Notes: generated by a model from the sequence alone, not told the origin. A stretch of DNA of 64,000 bases from Gemmiger formicilis (GCF_018784445.1 NZ_WQOH01000036.1:18743-82742); one strand, 5' to 3'. Positions 41,641-51,030 are shown, counted from the first letter of the stretch. Made by a program: numbers and translations.

Positions 41641-41820
41641 CTAAGGCAACATCGCACAATTCCCGCCTAGCGGCTTAAGCACCGCTTCGGCGGCTGCGGT
41701 ACGGCATCTGCGTTGCCAAAATGCTTGATAAGACATCCAGTATTATCTGCGCTTTTGGCTTAGCAGCTGCCGCACCTCGCTCGCCGTATCGGCACTTAGA
41801 ATTATGCGGTATTGCGCTAA
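41641..41820. repeat. MITE-like element of 180 bp with imperfect terminal inverted repeats
   Basis: The left end CTAAGGCAACATCGCACAAT and the reverse complement of the right end (TTAGCGCAATACCGCATAAT) agree in most positions and continue with TTC in both. The interior has further hairpin potential (GCGGCTTAAGCACCGCTTCG) and no gene. It lies between a lipoprotein gene and the zinc-ribbon gene. Confidence 0.6.
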
Positions 41821-41850
41821 AATATTACTTTATAAAAGGAGGCAGACACT

Positions 41851-43611
41851 ATGGCAACATGTACGCAATGTGGTGCCGAGTTAAAGCCCGGTACTAAATT
41901 CTGCGAGAATTGCGGTGCAAAAGTATCCGTACCGCAGCCCGCCGCACAGCCCGCAGCTGTGCCCCAGCCCCCGGTTCAGCCTACCCAGGCTGTGCCGCAA
42001 CCCCCGCAGCCTGTACAGACGCCCCCGCAGCCGCAGGCAAGCGGCGGCAATCCCTATGCAGGCGGCGCACCTGCCGCCCCGCAGCCCCAGACGAACGCAG
42101 CGAATCCTTACGCAGGCAATGCGCCCGGCACACCGCCGCAGACCGGCGCAGGCGCACCGCTTTACGCCAGAAACACACCCCCGGATGCTCCCCATGCTGT
42201 CACGCCGCCGCCACCCGGCGGCACGGGCGGTAACCCTTACGGCAATGTGGCCCCCGGCGGCAAGCCCAAGCGCCCCCGCGCACCAATGTCCCCCAAGCGG
42301 ATAATCCTGATCGCCATCCCGGTGGTATTCCTGCTTATGATCATCGTAACAATGATCAGCGGCTCCATCCGCACCGGCAAGCCGAACGCCAGTGACCCGA
42401 ATCAGGGCACCTGGGAAGCAGCCTACGCCGAGGTTGGTGGCTCCGTGACGCAGGTCGAGGATGCTTTCGGCAGCGGGTTCCTGATGGACCTAAATGACAA
42501 GGGCAAGTGCGTTGTAACGGTGGACGGCACCAAGTCCTATGGCAAGTGGACGCTGAACGGCGGGGCCTTCCAGCTGGATTGCGGCGGCCTGAGCTGCACC
42601 GGCACCCTGCAAGACGAAATTCTGACCCTGAACGATGTACAGGGACAGGGCGTGACGCTCTACTTCGTCAAGTCCGGCAGCACCATGCAGCAGCCTCTGG
42701 ACGGTGACAACATGACCCAGGGCACCACCGCAGGCAGCGATATCGATGTGGGCATCTATGTGCTGGAATCCGCCTCCGACAGCGAGTACACCCTCTCCAA
42801 GGAGGAGCTTGCCCTCGTCGATATGGAGGACTTCTACATTGAGCTGCGTGCGGACGGCACCGGCGAAACCTACATGGAGGATTTTGTCACCTTCCAATGG
42901 AAGGACGGCAACTTCTACGCGCTGACCGACCCCGATACCCCGGCCATGACCTACACCCGCGAGGGTGACCTGCTGACCATTGAGTATGACGGTATGACCA
43001 TGGTCTTTAAGCGCAGCGACACCAAGCCTGAAGTTGACCCCGATTTGCTGGACGGCGGCGATGACGAATATGACGGCGACGGCTTGATCGACAGCACCGA
43101 CGGCCCGGATGAGCCTGACCCGCCCTACACCTACGACGACGGCAACACCTACGCTGATTTGGGCAACACCAACTGGTACGGCTGGTTCCGGATGGAAAAC
43201 TACAAGAATGTACCGAACCGCGACTACTTTGACACCGACACCTACGATTGCTGGGGCTACATCGGTGAGAGCGAGGACGGCAGCCACTACTTTGAGGTTT
43301 ACCGTGACGGTATGCCCGATGACCCGGTCATCACGATGTGGGTCAATGTCTATGATGACCATATCGAGCCTATCCTGGACGGCTACGACTGGGTGCTTGA
43401 CCAGAACATAACCGAGAGCGATGCGTATAAGTTCAACCTGTACCCGTATGACGACAGCATCTCGCTGTTCATGTATGACTACGAGGGCGAGGACGGTACG
43501 GCCTGTGCGGTCAGCTTCTACATGAGGCTGGACGGCACCGAGTGGAACGAGGAGCTCGAAGAGCTGCCGCCCCGCTATGAGGAGTACAAGGCCGCCTTGG
43601 CCAACAAATAA
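41851..43611 (+). CDS. Zinc-ribbon membrane protein with a Pro-rich cytoplasmic region
   Basis: The 586-residue protein begins with a zinc ribbon (CTQCGAEL..FCENCGAK). A Pro/Gln/Ala-rich segment (about 30-135) and one transmembrane helix (about 150-170, RIILIAIPVVFLLMIIVTMI) follow. The rest is a large extracytoplasmic region with a lipocalin-like pattern (GTWEAAYAEVGGSVTQVEDA; GKCVVTVDGTKSYGKWTLNG) and acidic Asp/Tyr-rich repeats. It leads a run of genes with zinc ribbons and an SPFH protein, so it may belong to the same membrane-associated assembly. GGAGGC precedes the ATG. Confidence 0.85.
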   Translation: MATCTQCGAELKPGTKFCENCGAKVSVPQPAAQPAAVPQPPVQPTQAVPQPPQPVQTPPQPQASGGNPYAGGAPAAPQPQTNAANPYAGNAPGTPPQTGAGAPLYARNTPPDAPHAVTPPPPGGTGGNPYGNVAPGGKPKRPRAPMSPKRIILIAIPVVFLLMIIVTMISGSIRTGKPNASDPNQGTWEAAYAEVGGSVTQVEDAFGSGFLMDLNDKGKCVVTVDGTKSYGKWTLNGGAFQLDCGGLSCTGTLQDEILTLNDVQGQGVTLYFVKSGSTMQQPLDGDNMTQGTTAGSDIDVGIYVLESASDSEYTLSKEELALVDMEDFYIELRADGTGETYMEDFVTFQWKDGNFYALTDPDTPAMTYTREGDLLTIEYDGMTMVFKRSDTKPEVDPDLLDGGDDEYDGDGLIDSTDGPDEPDPPYTYDDGNTYADLGNTNWYGWFRMENYKNVPNRDYFDTDTYDCWGYIGESEDGSHYFEVYRDGMPDDPVITMWVNVYDDHIEPILDGYDWVLDQNITESDAYKFNLYPYDDSISLFMYDYEGEDGTACAVSFYMRLDGTEWNEELEELPPRYEEYKAALANK

Positions 43612-43674
43612 CGACTTGATTTATCTGTACAAAATGGGGCGGGCCCTGCCCGCCCCTGACATAGGAGGATCATT

Positions 43675-44997
43675 ATGGGACTTATCAGAGCTGCAATGGG
43701 CGCTGCTGGCGGCGTTATGGCCGACCAGTGGAAGGAATACTTTTATTGTGAAGCCATGCCGGCTGACCTGTTGGCTACCCGCGGCTGGAAACGCCAGAGC
43801 GGACGCAGCGCCAACACAAAGGGCAGCGACAACATCATTACAAACGGCTCGATCGTGGCCGTTGCCGACGGCCAGTGTGCCATGATCGTCGAGCAGGGCA
43901 AGGTCGTGGATATGTGCGCCGAGCCGGGTGAGTACACCTACGATACCGGCAGCGCCCCCTCGCTCTTCAGCGGCGACCTGTCCGACTCGATCGGCGCAGT
44001 GTTCCAGAACATCGGCAAGCGCTTTACCTTCGGCGGCGAGGCCCCGATGGATCAGCGTATCTACTACTTCAACACCAAGGAGCTGGTGGGCAACAAATAC
44101 GGCACGCCCAGCCCGGTGCCCTTCCGCGTGGTGGATCAGCGCGCCGGCATCGACATCGACATTGCCATCCGCTGCTTCGGTGAGTACAGCTACCGCATCA
44201 CCAACCCCATTTTGTTCTACACCAATGTCTGCGGAAATGTGGAAGAAGGCTACACCCGCGATGAAATCGACGGGCAGCTGAAATCCGAGCTGATGACCGC
44301 CCTGCAGCCCGCCTTTGCCAAGATCAGCGATATGGGCATCCGCTATTCCGCACTGCCCGGCCATACGATGGAGCTTGCCGAGGCCCTCAACGAAGTGCTC
44401 TCTGCCAAGTGGGGCAAGCTGCGCGGCATTGAGATCGTATCCTTCGGTGTTTCCAGCGTGAAGGCCAGCGAGGAAGACGAGCAGATGCTCAAGGAAATGC
44501 AGCGCAACGCAGCCTTTATGGACCCGACCCGCGCCGCTGCGCATCTTGTCGGCGCACAGGCCAGCGCCATGCAGACCGCAGCCGGCAATCAGGGCGCAGG
44601 CCCCGCCATGGCCTTTATGGGCATGAATATGGCCGGTGCGGCGGGCGGTATGAACGCCCAGAACCTGTACCAGATGGGCGCCCAGCAGCAGGCCGCCGCA
44701 CAGCCCGCCCCGGCCCCGGCAGCCGCTCCCGCAGGCTGGACCTGCAGCTGCGGCCAGACCGGCAACACCGGAAAATTCTGCGCCAACTGCGGCAGCCCCA
44801 AGCCTGCCCCGACACCCGCAGCCGGCAGCTGGGTATGCAGCTGCGGCACCTCCAACACCGGTAAGTTCTGCTGCAACTGCGGCAACCCCAAGCCAGCACC
44901 GGCCCCCGCCAAGTGCAGCCAGTGTGGTTGGACCCCGGTTGACCCGGCCCATCCGCCCAAGTTCTGCCCGGAGTGCGGTAAGCCGTTTGGCCAGTGA
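43675..44997 (+). CDS. SPFH-domain protein with C-terminal zinc ribbons (YdjI-like)
   Basis: The 440-residue protein has an N-terminal SPFH/virion-core-type domain (about 1-290). Landmarks are NGSIVAVADGQCAMIVEQGK, GEYTYDTGSAPSLFSGDL and RVVDQRAGIDIDIAIRCFGE, with a helical stalk (EEDEQMLKEMQRNAAFMDPT). A flexible Gly/Met/Gln region and three zinc ribbons follow (CSCGQTGN..FCANCG, CSCGTSNT..FCCNCG, CSQCGW..FCPECG). Bacillus YdjI has the same SPFH type and works with YdjG and YdjH in recruiting PspA to the membrane. Flanking genes here encode the same other two partner types, supporting this comparison. AGGAGG precedes the ATG. Confidence 0.9.
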   Translation: MGLIRAAMGAAGGVMADQWKEYFYCEAMPADLLATRGWKRQSGRSANTKGSDNIITNGSIVAVADGQCAMIVEQGKVVDMCAEPGEYTYDTGSAPSLFSGDLSDSIGAVFQNIGKRFTFGGEAPMDQRIYYFNTKELVGNKYGTPSPVPFRVVDQRAGIDIDIAIRCFGEYSYRITNPILFYTNVCGNVEEGYTRDEIDGQLKSELMTALQPAFAKISDMGIRYSALPGHTMELAEALNEVLSAKWGKLRGIEIVSFGVSSVKASEEDEQMLKEMQRNAAFMDPTRAAAHLVGAQASAMQTAAGNQGAGPAMAFMGMNMAGAAGGMNAQNLYQMGAQQQAAAQPAPAPAAAPAGWTCSCGQTGNTGKFCANCGSPKPAPTPAAGSWVCSCGTSNTGKFCCNCGNPKPAPAPAKCSQCGWTPVDPAHPPKFCPECGKPFGQ

Positions 44998-45485
44998 TGC
45001 GCAAAAAAATTGCTGCGGTGCTTTGCGCCGCAGCCGCTTTTCTGACAATGTCCGGCTGTAAAAAAGCACCGCCCGGCACACTGACCGGTATCAGCATCAG
45101 TTATTCCGGTATGTGCTATGACGACACCTATGGGTTCAGCATAAGAAACGACCCGGCTGGCGGCTGCCTTTTCAGCTGCAATTACAAGGGTGATGAATGG
45201 GTGGAACTGGAAAATATCCCTGTTGAGGACACCCATTGGCAAGAAGCCCTGGCTCTGGCAGAAAAGCTGGGGCTGGAAAGCCTGCCGGACGAAAAGAAAA
45301 ATTCTCCTGGCTTATTTATTACCGATGAAACGTTAAATAGCGTTTGCCTGATTTACAAAGCCCCGGATGACGAGATCATCTACCGTTATCTGGATGCCGA
45401 TGGCAATACGCGCAGCGCCCTGCGTGATTTTTTGGAGGATCTGGCAGGGCAGCTGCAAACCGAAGGAAAGAGAGGTGACGCATAA
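44997..45485 (+). CDS. Small lipoprotein in the SPFH cluster
   Basis: The 162-residue precursor has a signal peptide ending in MSGC (Cys20) followed by KKAPPGTLTGISISYSG. The mature part (about 142 residues) has DEWVELENIPVEDTHWQEAL and an acidic helix near the end; no family is recognised. Its ATG overlaps the stop of the SPFH gene (TGATG) and its own stop overlaps the next gene, so it is translationally coupled on both sides and likely works with that complex from the outer face. Confidence 0.8.
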   Translation: MRKKIAAVLCAAAAFLTMSGCKKAPPGTLTGISISYSGMCYDDTYGFSIRNDPAGGCLFSCNYKGDEWVELENIPVEDTHWQEALALAEKLGLESLPDEKKNSPGLFITDETLNSVCLIYKAPDDEIIYRYLDADGNTRSALRDFLEDLAGQLQTEGKRGDA

Positions 45486-46561
45486 TGGCAACGCAGCTTA
45501 CCAACTACCAATGCCCTGCCTGTACCGGTCCGCTTCACTTTGACGGTGCCAGCGGAAAGCTGGTGTGTGACTTCTGCGGCAGCAGCTACGATACTGCTGA
45601 GATCGAAGCGCTCTATGCTGAAAAAGAAGCCGCTGCCGAAACCGCGGCACAGAGTAAACAGGCACCGCCGCCCGACTCCGTCTGGAGCGAAAACGAGGCC
45701 GCCGGGCTGCGCAGCTATTCCTGCCCGTCCTGCGGCGCAGAACTGATCTGTGACGAGACGACCGCCGCGACAAGCTGCCCGTACTGCGGCAACCCAACGG
45801 TCATTGCGGGGCAGTTCAGCGGTATGCAGCGGCCTGAGCTTGTCCTGCCGTTTGTGCTGGATAAGAACGCCGCCAAGGCCGCGCTGAAAAAATACTATCG
45901 CGGGAAGCGTTTCCTGCCCAATGCCTTCTCCTCGCAGAACCATATCGAGGAGATCAAGGGCGTGTATGTCCCGTTCTGGCTGTTCGATGCCAACGCCTCC
46001 GGCTCGGGCCTATATGAAGCCACGACCAGCTCCAGCCACCGCAGCGGCGATTACGTCATCACCACGACCAAGCACTATGATGTCCGCCGCGCCGGTACCA
46101 CGCAGTTCATGGGCGTTCCGGTGGACGGCTCGACCAAGATGCCCAACGGCCACATGGACGCCATTGAGCCGTATGACTACCGCGCCTTCCAGCCCTTCTC
46201 GACAGCATTCCTGCCGGGCTATATGGCCGACAAATACGACGAGGACGCCGACACCTGCCAGGCCCGCGCCCACAGCCGTATGCAGAATTCGGTCAGCAGC
46301 GAGCTTTCGGCCAGCATTACCGGCTACAACAGTGTAAGCACCCTGAGCGAGAACATCAGCATTGATTACACCGCCAAGCACTACGCGCTGCTGCCCGTCT
46401 GGATGCTGCACACCAAGTGGCAGGGCAAGGACTATCTGTTCGCTATGAATGGGCAGACTGGCAAGCTGGTCGGCGATCTGCCAGTTGATAAGCGAAAGGT
46501 AGCCGCCTGGTTCGCGGGCATCAGTGTTCCGCTGATGATCCTGCTTGCATTCCTGCTTTGA
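45485..46561 (+). CDS. TFIIB-type zinc-ribbon membrane protein (YdjG-like)
   Basis: The 358-residue protein has two zinc ribbons: CPACTGPLHF..CDFCGSSYD (about 10-35) and CPSCGAELIC..CPYCGNPTV (about 80-105). A domain of about 220 residues with GVYVPFWLFDANASGSGLYE follows, and it ends in one transmembrane helix (about 338-356, WFAGISVPLMILLAFLL). The pattern matches Bacillus YdjG, a membrane partner of the SPFH protein YdjI and the TPM protein YdjH. Its start overlaps the upstream lipoprotein stop by 1 base and the TPM gene follows after 16 bases. Confidence 0.88.
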   Translation: MATQLTNYQCPACTGPLHFDGASGKLVCDFCGSSYDTAEIEALYAEKEAAAETAAQSKQAPPPDSVWSENEAAGLRSYSCPSCGAELICDETTAATSCPYCGNPTVIAGQFSGMQRPELVLPFVLDKNAAKAALKKYYRGKRFLPNAFSSQNHIEEIKGVYVPFWLFDANASGSGLYEATTSSSHRSGDYVITTTKHYDVRRAGTTQFMGVPVDGSTKMPNGHMDAIEPYDYRAFQPFSTAFLPGYMADKYDEDADTCQARAHSRMQNSVSSELSASITGYNSVSTLSENISIDYTAKHYALLPVWMLHTKWQGKDYLFAMNGQTGKLVGDLPVDKRKVAAWFAGISVPLMILLAFLL

Positions 46562-46577
46562 AAGGGGGAAACAGAGT

Positions 46578-47366
46578 ATGAAAAAGAAACTGTTTTCTCT
46601 GCTTACGGCACTGGTGCTGTGCTTGCTCTGTGCCGTGCCGGCGTTTGCCGAAATGCCGCTGGTGATGGACACCTACGAGCTGTTCAAACCCGAAGCGACC
46701 GCTGAATTGGAACAAAAGGCACAGGACGCCAGTGCCGGACACGGTGTCAACGTCTACCTGCTGACGGTGTCTGACATCGGCGGGCAGAACGTGCGCGAGT
46801 TTGCCAAGGACTGGTACCGCAACTATGACCTTGGCTACGGCGACGGCAAAAGCGGCATCCTGTTCCTGATTGCGCTGGATTCCCGTGATTATGTTACCAT
46901 CACCTACGGCGGCGGTGTGACCGCCTTTACCGACTACCGCATTGCACAGATCGAGGATAAGATCGTGCCGATGCTCTCGGACGGATCGTATTACAAGGCC
47001 TCCGACACCTACATAGAAATGTGCGCTGACACGCTGGATTTCTATGCCGAAAAGGGTGCACCGCTGGACAGCGGCAACGACCCCGCCAAGGGGTGGGTCA
47101 AGTGGGTGTTTGTGTTTGTCATCCCGCTGGTTGCAGCCGGCATCGTCTGCGGCATCTTCTATGCGCAGATGAAAACTGCCAACGAGCAGACGCACGCCAA
47201 CGCCTATATGCCCGCCGAGGGTCTGGCCCTGTCCGTGGTGGAGGACACCTACACCCACACCACCGAGACTGAAAAATACGACCCCGTCAAGGTCAAGGAC
47301 GACAGTTCGAGCGGCTCGAGTACCGACAGCGACGGCTTCGGCGGAAGCTCGGGCGGAAAATTCTAA
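46578..47366 (+). CDS. TPM-domain membrane protein (YdjH/YgcG-like)
   Basis: The 262-residue precursor has a Sec signal peptide (about 1-24, cut after AFA). A TPM domain follows (VMDTYELFKPEATAELEQKA, then GVNVYLLTVSDIGGQNVREF, GYGDGKSGILFLIALDSRDY and TYGGGVTAFTDYRI). There is a transmembrane helix (about 178-198) and a Ser/Gly-rich tail ending GFGGSSGGKF. TPM domains have been linked to phosphatase-like activity and to membrane quality control. It closes the zinc-ribbon/SPFH cluster. GGGGG precedes the ATG. Confidence 0.88.
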   Translation: MKKKLFSLLTALVLCLLCAVPAFAEMPLVMDTYELFKPEATAELEQKAQDASAGHGVNVYLLTVSDIGGQNVREFAKDWYRNYDLGYGDGKSGILFLIALDSRDYVTITYGGGVTAFTDYRIAQIEDKIVPMLSDGSYYKASDTYIEMCADTLDFYAEKGAPLDSGNDPAKGWVKWVFVFVIPLVAAGIVCGIFYAQMKTANEQTHANAYMPAEGLALSVVEDTYTHTTETEKYDPVKVKDDSSSGSSTDSDGFGGSSGGKF

Positions 47367-47513
47367 ACCATACAGTTCCTCAAGCTGGATGCTTGCCTGA
47401 TAGAGCGCGTTGTGTTTCGATATTCTTATTTCTGTTGGCATCCGAAATTTTAACTGTTGACCTTTTTCCAAAATTTCGATATGCTGTTCTTGCTTTTGAG
47501 TCTCTTTTTTCAC
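47367..47513 (-). pseudogene. Truncated coding fragment on the minus strand
   Basis: From a GTG at 47513 the minus strand reads MKKETQKQEQHIEILEKGQQ, then LKFRMPTEIRISKHNALYQA and SIQLEELYGL. Codon use is natural and the peptide looks genuine. The frame then runs without a stop into the antisense of the TPM gene. It seems to be the 5' part of a gene cut off at the junction. The family is not recognised. Confidence 0.4.
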
Positions 47514-47530
47514 AACTGTTAACTTAAAGC

Positions 47531-47586
47531 AAAAGACTGAAGTTGTAAAGCCCTTTTTGGGCTTTTACTTCGGTCTTTCTTTTTTG
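47531..47586 (+). terminator. Strong hairpin terminator behind the zinc-ribbon/SPFH operon
   Basis: AAAGAC..AAAGCCC pairs with GGGCTTT..GTCTTT and is followed by CTTTTTT. The following bases (47590-47770) show only short remnant-like codons such as IAAKIKDLLSQAVTAGQVMK. Confidence 0.8.
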
Positions 47587-47806
47587 GGGGATGTGCAACA
47601 GCCCCCGTTCATTATATCGCAGCCAAAATCAAAGACCTGCTCTCCCAAGCGGTAACGGCAGGGCAGGTAATGAAGATGAAAGATGCTTGCTCGCAATCCT
47701 TTGTTGGGGCTTTGCCGATAAGGTATCCTTTAAGAACTTGCTTATCCTACCGGCTCAACCGTTCGTTATAATTCTATATCTGCATAACGAAATAACGAAA
47801 AAAATC

Positions 47807-47835
47807 TTGAAACGATTTTGCGGCAATGCTATAAT
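47807..47835 (+). promoter_or_regulatory. Consensus promoter of the hybrid kinase
   Basis: TTGAAA, a 17-base spacer and TATAAT, about 105 bases upstream of the kinase start. Confidence 0.8.
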
Positions 47836-47941
47836 ACATATTATACTCATAGGTATAAACTGTTCAAAGACGCTGCTGACAACCTGACGGGGATGGTGCT
47901 TCCATGCTCTCCCTGAAATCAGCGGAGAAAGATGGAAAAGA

Positions 47942-50788
47942 ATGAAAAACTCCGGAACGTGCAAAGCCATGCAGACCCCGACATGGAAAAGCATCTGTGC
48001 GATGCTGTGCCTGCTGCTGTTGCTGCCAGCCGCGCTCCCTGTGAAGGCTGCCGCAGAAACCGCCCCTGCAAAGGTCGTCCGTGTCGGCTCGTTTGGGGAC
48101 ACCTTCAACTATGTCAACGAGAAGGGCATAAGAAAGGGCTACGGCTACGAATTGCTGCAGACCTTATCCGGCTATACAGGCTGGCAGCTCGAGTATGTGA
48201 CCTGCGACTGGTCAGACTGCTTTGAAAAACTCAAAAACGGCGAAATCGACATTATGGGCGATATTTCCTATACGCCGGACCGCACCGAGGAGATGCTGTT
48301 TTCGGACGAGCCGATGGGGGAGGAAAAAGATTACCTCTACGCCGATCTTTCGCGCGCAGATATCTCCGCTTCCGATTACAAAACGCTGAACGGCAAAAAG
48401 ATCGGCGTTCCGATGGGAACCGAGCCGGAGGTTATGCTGACCGAATGGGAAGAAAAATACGACCTGAAAACGCAGCACGTCAACATCGCCAACAAAGAGG
48501 ATGTGAAGCAAAAGCTGGCAAACCATGAGATCGACTGCTTTGTTTCGCTGGAAGAATCCTTCTGGGCGGACCTTGGCATCTCGACTATAACCTGCGTGGG
48601 AAGCTCCGACATCTACTATGCAATCAACAAAGACCGTGCGGATATCAAGGAAGAACTGGACAATGCGATGCGCGTGTTGGAGGATGCTGATCCTTTTTAT
48701 ACGGCGGATCTCTATAAAAGGTATTTCTCGATGGATTATACCCCGATCCTTACGGGAGAGGAAAAGGCGTGGCTCAAAGAGCACGGTGCGATCAGGATGG
48801 GCTTTCTGACGGGTGACAGCGGCGTCAGCACCTGTGACCCTGCCACCGGGGAGATTACCGGGACAATCACGGACTATATTCAGTTTGCCAAGGATTGTCT
48901 GGGAAATCAGGAACTGGAATTCCAGATGGTCGGGTATGACAGCAAAGAAGCGGAACTGGGTGCGCTGAAATCAGGCGAGATCGACATGGTTTTCCATTTC
49001 GACCAGAGTCCCAATCTGGCGGAAGAGTATCGCGTTGCCTGCACCAACACAACGTGGACCTCCAATATGATGGCGGTCACGAACAAACAGCACTTTAACG
49101 AAAATCAAGCGAACCGCGTTGCCGTTCCCCAAAACAAGCTCTCCCTGACAAGGTACCTTGCGGTTTATTATCCGCAGTGGGAGATCGTGGACTGCGCCAC
49201 ACCGGAGGATGCGGCAAAGCTGGTCAAGGACGGACAGGCGGACTGCTTTGTCACAGGGGTCAGCAGCCAGGAAAATTACAGCAAGGAATACGACTTTTAC
49301 AGCGTTCCGCTGCCAAATCCTGCCAAATCCTGCTTTGCGGTCAACAGCGGAAACGGCATCCTGCTGTCCATCCTGAACAAAACGATCAAGGCGATGCCGG
49401 CCAATATGCTTACCGGCGCGCTGGCGATGTACAAAAGCGCCGCGCGGAAGGTTACCCTTGGCGAGTTTATAAGGGACAACTTCTTCATGGTCCTGCTGGT
49501 CAGCAGCATTTTTGTGGCAGTAATCCTACTTATGATCCTGAAGCTGCTTCAAAAGGCGCGCAAAGCCGAAGCTGCCGCAAGGAAAGCCGCCAACGACACG
49601 CAGGAGCTGAATGAAAAATTGCAGATCGCGGCGGAAAAAGCGGAGAGCGCGAACCGCGCCAAATCCACCTTCCTGTTCAATATGTCGCATGACATCCGCA
49701 CGCCCATGAACGCGATTATCGGCTACGCAGACCTTGCCGCCCGACATTCGGACAAGCCTGCCAAGCTGGAAAAATACATGGAGAACATCCAGGTGTGCGG
49801 ACAGAACCTGCTGATGCTGCTGAACAATGTGCTGGACCTTGCCCGCATCGAGAACGATAAGACGGAGATGGAGTATTCGGTTTCGGATGTCGAGAAGGAT
49901 TTCCGCAATTGCATTGCGATGTTCCAGAATCAGGCAGACAGCAAGGGGCAGACGCTTACAGTGACAACGCACCTGCTGCACCCGTATATCTATGCGGATG
50001 TTCCGCACCTGACCGAGGTCTGCACAAACCTTGTCAGCAACGCCGTCAAATACACGGGAAACGGCGGCACGATCCGCTGCGATGCTGCGCAGAAGCCCGG
50101 CGAAAAAGAGGGCTGGTGCGATATGGTGGTCACGGTTGCCGATAACGGCATCGGCATGTCGCAGGAGTTCCAGGAGCGTATCTTTGAGCCATTTGAACGA
50201 GAACGCACGTCCACCGTCAGCAAGGTGGAAGGCAGCGGCATCGGGATGGGCATCGTGAAAAAGCTGGTCGGGCTGATGGGCGGCACCGTGGAGGTGGAGA
50301 GCAAAATCGGTGTCGGCTCCAAGTTTACCGTGACCGTTCCCTGCCGCATTGCGTCCGAGGATGAAACACAGGCGAAACGAGAGATCAATCCTTCGAACCA
50401 AAAGTGCCTATGCGGTACTAGGATCCTGCTGACCGAGGACAACGACCTCAACGCGGAGATCGCCACCGAGCTATTGCAGGAAGAAGGCTGTACGGTAGAT
50501 CGCGCAAAAGACGGCGTGGAATGTGTGGATATGCTGGAAAAAGCTGCGGACGGAACCTATCAGTTGATTCTTATGGACGTCCAGATGCCCGTGATGAACG
50601 GCTACGATGCGACAAAAGTGATACGTAGAATGGACGATCCCCCAAAAGCGAATATCCCCATTGTCGCTATGACGGCAAATGCATTTTCCGAAGATAAACA
50701 GGTGGCGCTGGACGCCGGGATGAACGACCATATCGCAAAGCCAATCGATATGAGCGTTCTTGTGCCGACCCTGCGGAAATACCTTTGA
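47942..50788 (+). CDS. BvgS-like hybrid sensor histidine kinase
   Basis: The 948-residue protein has a signal peptide (about 15-38) and two tandem type 3 solute-binding domains outside the cell. The first runs about 45-260 (VVRVGSFGDTFNYVNEKGIR, NGEIDIMGDISYTPDRTEEM) and the second about 275-500. A transmembrane helix (about 518-538) and a coiled coil follow. HisKA has H583 in FNMSHDIRTPMNAIIGYADL. HATPase shows NLVSNAVKYTGNGGT and GSGIGMGIVKKLVG, and the C-terminal receiver has D879 in LILMDVQMPVMNG. It has no Hpt domain. The binding domains suggest sensing of amino acids or similar small solutes. No separate response regulator is adjacent. Confidence 0.94.
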   Translation: MKNSGTCKAMQTPTWKSICAMLCLLLLLPAALPVKAAAETAPAKVVRVGSFGDTFNYVNEKGIRKGYGYELLQTLSGYTGWQLEYVTCDWSDCFEKLKNGEIDIMGDISYTPDRTEEMLFSDEPMGEEKDYLYADLSRADISASDYKTLNGKKIGVPMGTEPEVMLTEWEEKYDLKTQHVNIANKEDVKQKLANHEIDCFVSLEESFWADLGISTITCVGSSDIYYAINKDRADIKEELDNAMRVLEDADPFYTADLYKRYFSMDYTPILTGEEKAWLKEHGAIRMGFLTGDSGVSTCDPATGEITGTITDYIQFAKDCLGNQELEFQMVGYDSKEAELGALKSGEIDMVFHFDQSPNLAEEYRVACTNTTWTSNMMAVTNKQHFNENQANRVAVPQNKLSLTRYLAVYYPQWEIVDCATPEDAAKLVKDGQADCFVTGVSSQENYSKEYDFYSVPLPNPAKSCFAVNSGNGILLSILNKTIKAMPANMLTGALAMYKSAARKVTLGEFIRDNFFMVLLVSSIFVAVILLMILKLLQKARKAEAAARKAANDTQELNEKLQIAAEKAESANRAKSTFLFNMSHDIRTPMNAIIGYADLAARHSDKPAKLEKYMENIQVCGQNLLMLLNNVLDLARIENDKTEMEYSVSDVEKDFRNCIAMFQNQADSKGQTLTVTTHLLHPYIYADVPHLTEVCTNLVSNAVKYTGNGGTIRCDAAQKPGEKEGWCDMVVTVADNGIGMSQEFQERIFEPFERERTSTVSKVEGSGIGMGIVKKLVGLMGGTVEVESKIGVGSKFTVTVPCRIASEDETQAKREINPSNQKCLCGTRILLTEDNDLNAEIATELLQEEGCTVDRAKDGVECVDMLEKAADGTYQLILMDVQMPVMNGYDATKVIRRMDDPPKANIPIVAMTANAFSEDKQVALDAGMNDHIAKPIDMSVLVPTLRKYL

Positions 50789-50817
50789 TGCGGACAGAAG
50801 GTTACGGTGCCGGCATC

Positions 50818-50996
50818 TTGTGACCCCAGACGATGTACAGCTGTGGCTGGGGCATTCCAGCTTTTCCACTACGGCCAACATTTACGCCCACATCGACGTG
50901 GACAGCAAAATGGAAGCCGCGAACATGGTTGCCAGCAAAATCAACCTTGGCGGACTTCCCGAAAAAAAGAAATCTCCCAAGCAAAAAATTGCTTGA
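50818..50996 (+). pseudogene. C-terminal remnant of a tyrosine integrase
   Basis: The codons give VTPDDVQLWLGHSSFSTTAN and IYAHIDVDSKMEAANMVASK, the last catalytic His (WLGHSS) and nucleophile Tyr (IYAHID) of a phage/ICE-type integrase. The preceding Arg, Lys and HxxR motifs are absent, replaced by the hybrid kinase gene ending at 50788. It lies next to a tRNA-Leu fragment, as expected of an integrase beside its attachment site. Confidence 0.8.
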
Positions 50997-51030
50997 GAGA
51001 ACCGACAAGCCCAGCGGAGATTGAATCCGT

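Noticed and set aside
43621..45081. 486-codon minus-strand frame over the SPFH gene
   Set aside because: Gly/Ala-rich mirror of a gene with SPFH and zinc-ribbon motifs.
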